Shown piece by piece: positions 4,776-7,712 of a DNA stretch of 7,712 bases; positions within the stretch are counted from its first letter, which is position 1; every line of letters begins with the position of its first letter. This DNA comes from an uncultured Collinsella sp. (GTDB lineage Bacteria; Actinomycetota; Coriobacteriia; Coriobacteriales; Coriobacteriaceae), in assembly GCA_902494375.1 (NCBI GenBank), contig CABUTL010000055.1:1-7712 (forward strand), in the 5' to 3' direction. The notes below the pieces were generated by a model. That model ran no database searches, was not told the origin of the DNA, and saw only the letters and a program-made list of their open reading frames with translations. A program made the translations under genes and the position numbers.

Positions 4776-6476
4776 TTACTCCTGCTCGGACTCCTCAGCC
4801 TGCTTACGGCTGCGGATGAGATGCGCCACGCCAATGCACAGCACCGCGCCACCAGCGATCCAAGTGAAGGTCACGCCGTTAAGACCGGTGAGCGGGAGGC
4901 CAACCTGCTTGGTATCGCCAACGGTGATGTTGAAGGTGCCGTCATCGTCCTTATCCGATTTAGGCTTCGCCGTCAGGTTGTTATCGCCGGCTTCCCCATC
5001 GGTGATACCGGCAATGACCTTGCCGCCCTGGTCAGTCGTAAGTACCCCATCGAGCTTAGTAAGACCAGCCTTCGGACCATCGGCGGTCATAGTCGGCTTG
5101 ATCTCGAAGGTAAAGGGGTCGACCGCGGTGTAACCTGAGGGGGCAGTAACCTCCGTGACCGTATAGATGCCGGCATCGAGTCCGGTCAGCGTAATGACGC
5201 CATTGGCGTTCGTCGATAGAACGACCTCGGTGTCGCTCAAAGTGCCATCATCCTTGACATATTTAACGTTTGCGCTGTTCTCGTCACCGTTAGTTGTGAT
5301 AGTGAACTTAGCATCTTTCAATGCTTTCTCGGTACCAAGGTCGACCTTGTTGATCTTGAGGCCGTAGGTGTAGTCCTTGACCCTGTCGGACGGAGTCTGG
5401 CCCGTACTGAACTTGTCCATGGGATTGTTGGAATACTTCAGTATCACGGCGTTGTCGTTACTCTCGGTGCCGGCAACAATAGCGTCCGCGTTAATCTGCG
5501 CCTTATAGGAGACGACGATGCAGGAGCCGCTATTGACCTCCGTGACCTTCTTCAGGTCATCGCAAGTCCATTTCGTCGTCTTGCTGCCATCGGTGGCCGC
5601 GGCTGCCGTCACCTCATTAAAATTCGACGTAATATCCTTACCCTTCGTGCGTGCAAGATCTTTCTTCGCATCCTCCTTGCTCGCATACACATAGACCTTG
5701 GCGCCCGGGTGCAGCGTCAGGCCCTTGGAAATCTGATCGGAGAACTCGTAGAAATACGTGACGTACTTGTCGTAGTTCTCGGCAATGGTGCCGTAAAGGT
5801 TGTACGTCACGTCCTGGCCAATCTGGGAGTCGGCAGCATCGTGCTCTTTGCTATCGGCATCGCTCACGATCTTCTTCTCGACGGTGGGGATGCCAGTTTT
5901 CTCGGTGATTTCGACAGGCGCGTTTCCCACGACAGTGAAGATGGGAGATGTGCCCGCCTCACCCTCATTAATAGTGTCAGCCTTGGTCACAAAGAGCCAG
6001 TAGCCATGCTTAAGGCCGGAGGCAACGCGCTTGGTCGTTGTCGTCTTGTCAGTAAGATCGTCTACGGCAGCGGCAATCTTATAAGCAATGTGATTAGAGT
6101 CAACACGGGTTGTCTCATCGGTCCCTGTCACATTGGACGTTATCCAGTCTGCAGCATCCTGAGCGGTTGCGCCACCGTAACCGTTTTCCTTAATGACATT
6201 CTCGACAGCCGCCTCCACACCATCGTTCGCCCAGGTGATATTGCTCACAACCGTCTTACCGTTGACCATCGCAACGTCAGCATTAAAAATCTGATAGCCA
6301 TAGAATTCGGTATCGTTGTCCTTAACGTTCGTGATGGTCACCGAGCCAGTGGCCGTTGCAGCCGCACCCTCAGCTGCAAACGCCATGGTCACCGGCGCCA
6401 TCACACCGCCGAAGCTCAGCGCTGCTGTGAGGCCGGCGGTTACTGCCAGGCGTGCGATGTTCTTGTTCATGTGCAT
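4776..6476 (-). CDS. Isopeptide-forming LPLTG pilin (fimbrial shaft-type protein)
   Basis: This is a 566-residue secreted, sortase-processed pilin. In order: a signal peptide (about 1-34, cut after AFA); an N-terminal domain to about 180; a second domain opening with PTVEKKI (K201/K202) and ending in ILKYSNNP, the pattern of D2 domains in Gram-positive shaft pilins; and a CnaB-type domain with KINKVD (K377) and the E-box YTVTEVTAPSGY (E442). The LPLTG sorting motif is at 527-531, followed by a membrane helix and a charged tail. The K, E and N/D residues normally form intramolecular isopeptide bonds. No canonical YPK pilin motif is visible. C305 and C319 lie 14 residues apart in D2 and could form a disulfide. 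The frame is open to 6542, but I chose 6476: GAGG stands 7 nt upstream and the signal peptide follows directly. G+C is lower than in the adjoining fimbrial gene. The substrate is presumably the sortase at 1489-2427. Confidence 0.9.
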   Translation of the reverse strand: MHMNKNIARLAVTAGLTAALSFGGVMAPVTMAFAAEGAAATATGSVTITNVKDNDTEFYGYQIFNADVAMVNGKTVVSNITWANDGVEAAVENVIKENGYGGATAQDAADWITSNVTGTDETTRVDSNHIAYKIAAAVDDLTDKTTTTKRVASGLKHGYWLFVTKADTINEGEAGTSPIFTVVGNAPVEITEKTGIPTVEKKIVSDADSKEHDAADSQIGQDVTYNLYGTIAENYDKYVTYFYEFSDQISKGLTLHPGAKVYVYASKEDAKKDLARTKGKDITSNFNEVTAAAATDGSKTTKWTCDDLKKVTEVNSGSCIVVSYKAQINADAIVAGTESNDNAVILKYSNNPMDKFSTGQTPSDRVKDYTYGLKINKVDLGTEKALKDAKFTITTNGDENSANVKYVKDDGTLSDTEVVLSTNANGVITLTGLDAGIYTVTEVTAPSGYTAVDPFTFEIKPTMTADGPKAGLTKLDGVLTTDQGGKVIAGITDGEAGDNNLTAKPKSDKDDDGTFNITVGDTKQVGLPLTGLNGVTFTWIAGGAVLCIGVAHLIRSRKQAEESEQE

Positions 6477-6559
6477 CTTCTTTCCTCTGCTTTCTACTTC
6501 GTAACTCATTCGATCGGTCATCATCTGTCTGTGTCTTAGCATCTACTTCGCTACGTCTC

Positions 6560-6578
6560 GCCCCGCTCTCTGTGGGGC
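6560..6578. repeat. Short hairpin in the gap between the two fimbrial genes
   Basis: GCCCC (6560-6564) pairs with GGGGC (6574-6578) around a 9-nt loop, starting 7 nt after the stop of the upstream fimbrial gene on the minus strand. No T-tract follows, and no promoter is visible in the 108-bp gap, so the two genes are probably one operon. The hairpin may reduce or stabilise the downstream message. Confidence 0.35.
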
Positions 6579-6584
6579 TGCCAG

Positions 6585-7712
6585 CTACTCTTTATGGCTG
6601 CCACCTCCCCGCTTGACCAGGAGCGCGACCACGATGAGCGCGGCTCCGGCGACCGCTGCGGCGGCCGCGGCGTACATTGCCATATCGCCAGTCGAGGGCA
6701 TAAAGCCTCCGGTGGTAATGCTAGGGGGTGTGCCGGTGGGCGTGTTGATGAGCGACGCCTCCAGGCTGCCCGTCGACCCGTCCGCACTGTCGGCGCGCAG
6801 GGGCGTCTCGGCCGTGATGGTAAGTTTGGGCTTGGCGGCGGCCACCTGGTCGACGTCCAGGCCCTCGGCCTTGACCGTCACGGAGCGCGTACCCTCGAAG
6901 GCGGTGTAGCCCTTGGGCGCCTTGAGCTCGCGGACCTCCAGCTTGCCCGAGTCCACGCCCGATACGGTCACGCGGCCGTCCTCGCCCGTGGTGACGGTGG
7001 CCTTGCCCTCCGCATCCCACGTGCCGTCGGCCGACAGCGTGCGGCCGCGGTCGTCGGCGATGCTCAGGACCGCCCCGGCAAGCGGCTTGTCGCCGTCGCT
7101 GCCGCGCTTGGTGAGCGCGAGATCCCAGGTGTAGGCGCACGCGTCATCGCTCGGCGTGCGGGTGAAGCCGGCGTCGCCGGACTGGTCGGCAAAGGGAGAA
7201 CGCGGGTAGCGCAGGTAGACCTCGTTGGGGTTGCCCTTAGCGATGCCGTGGTTGCACGCGCTGTTGAGCGGCGCGTTGTACACGGCGACCACGCGGGCGC
7301 CCGCGGTGAAGGCGTCGGCCCCGCCGAGCGCGGCGATCAGGTCGCCGGTGCGCACGGTGAAGGTTTTGCCGTCGGCCGCTACCTTGGTGGCGCACTGGGC
7401 CGTGATGTCGGTCCAGCCCTTCGCGGGCTCGGTGCCGGCGCGGCCGTCCCTGCCGGTCGAGACGGCGTCGAAGCCGCCGTCCGCGCCCGCCGCCACGTAC
7501 ACGCGCATGCTCGCGGCCACCTTGGAGGGGTCGAGCCCCGCGCTCATGGTGTCGACGAACCGCACCGTATAGGTGTCGTAGGCCGTGAGCCCGGCCGGGA
7601 CCGTGGCAGAGAGGCGCCAGTACAGGTCGTCGGCGACCGTGGCGTCGGCGGCCTTCTGCCAGGCGGCGGTGCCGTCCTCCAGCACATGCTTGGCGACCTT
7701 GGGGGTCGCGGC
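6585..7712 (-). CDS. Sortase-anchored isopeptide-domain fimbrial protein, C-terminal 375 residues (cut by right edge)
   Basis: The frame is open through the right edge, so this is the C-terminal part of a larger surface protein. A GTG at 7685 could be read as a start, but the codons before it (TPKVAKH) continue the domain pattern and no ribosome-binding site is seen. The visible part has a D2-type domain from TPKVAK, ending in NPNEVYLRYPRSP, then a CnaB-type domain with LALTKRG and the E-box LEVRELKAPKGY, and an INTPTG segment. It closes with a sorting signal at visible residues 338-342 (MPSTG, a variant of LPxTG), an Ala-rich membrane helix and a basic tail. Three cysteines are present. It is probably a shaft, tip or adhesin subunit; the missing N-terminus would decide. 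It precedes the smaller pilin by 108 bp and is much richer in G+C. Confidence 0.88.
   Translation of the reverse strand, partial: AATPKVAKHVLEDGTAAWQKAADATVADDLYWRLSATVPAGLTAYDTYTVRFVDTMSAGLDPSKVAASMRVYVAAGADGGFDAVSTGRDGRAGTEPAKGWTDITAQCATKVAADGKTFTVRTGDLIAALGGADAFTAGARVVAVYNAPLNSACNHGIAKGNPNEVYLRYPRSPFADQSGDAGFTRTPSDDACAYTWDLALTKRGSDGDKPLAGAVLSIADDRGRTLSADGTWDAEGKATVTTGEDGRVTVSGVDSGKLEVRELKAPKGYTAFEGTRSVTVKAEGLDVDQVAAAKPKLTITAETPLRADSADGSTGSLEASLINTPTGTPPSITTGGFMPSTGDMAMYAAAAAAVAGAALIVVALLVKRGGGSHKE

Noticed and set aside
5709..6539. Long plus-strand open frame of 276 codons opposite the LPLTG pilin
   Set aside because: The minus-strand frame has a signal peptide, pilin domains and a sorting signal, and the plus frame has no supported start or domain.

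Overview
The window looks like part of the chromosome of a high-G+C Gram-positive gut actinobacterium. Collinsella or another member of the Coriobacteriia fits best. That is an inference from the LPxTG pilins with a class C sortase, the gatC-gatA order, G+C-rich codon use and the style of the intergenic repeats; no rRNA or other phylogenetic marker is present. All seven genes I accept lie on the minus strand, so transcription runs from high to low coordinates.

Layout in transcription order: (1) 7712-6585, the C-terminal part of a very G+C-rich sortase-anchored fimbrial protein, cut by the right edge. (2) 6476-4776, a complete 566-residue LPLTG isopeptide-type pilin with visibly lower G+C, ended by a textbook rho-independent terminator at 4675-4639. 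(3) 4638-4302, a stretch without an accepted gene. It is dense in inverted repeats and carries a plus-strand promoter, a plus-strand terminator and a palindromic operator candidate. (4) 4262-2539, a two-gene overlapping module: a winged-helix AbiEi-like regulator and an AbiEii-like nucleotidyltransferase, resembling a type IV toxin-antitoxin or phage-defence pair and lower in G+C than its surroundings. (5) 2427-1489, a class C sortase, the enzyme expected to polymerise the pilins. (6) 1488-1164, an intergenic region of tandem 20-21 bp repeats and two large inverted repeats. (7) 1163-1, gatC and the start of gatA, two subunits of the tRNA-dependent amidotransferase that makes Gln-tRNA(Gln) and/or Asn-tRNA(Asn).

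The pilins and the sortase would make a short surface-pilus operon if they were adjacent. Instead the AbiE-like pair and a strong terminator sit between them. The sortase therefore has either its own promoter, for which only a poor candidate is visible, or is read from the AbiE-like promoter. That promoter region holds a near-perfect 20-bp palindrome between the -35 and -10 of a divergent plus-strand promoter and over the -10 of the minus-strand promoter. This suggests an autoregulated switch controlling both the AbiE-like pair and an unannotated plus-strand RNA of about 190 nt. gatC-gatA is ordinary housekeeping.
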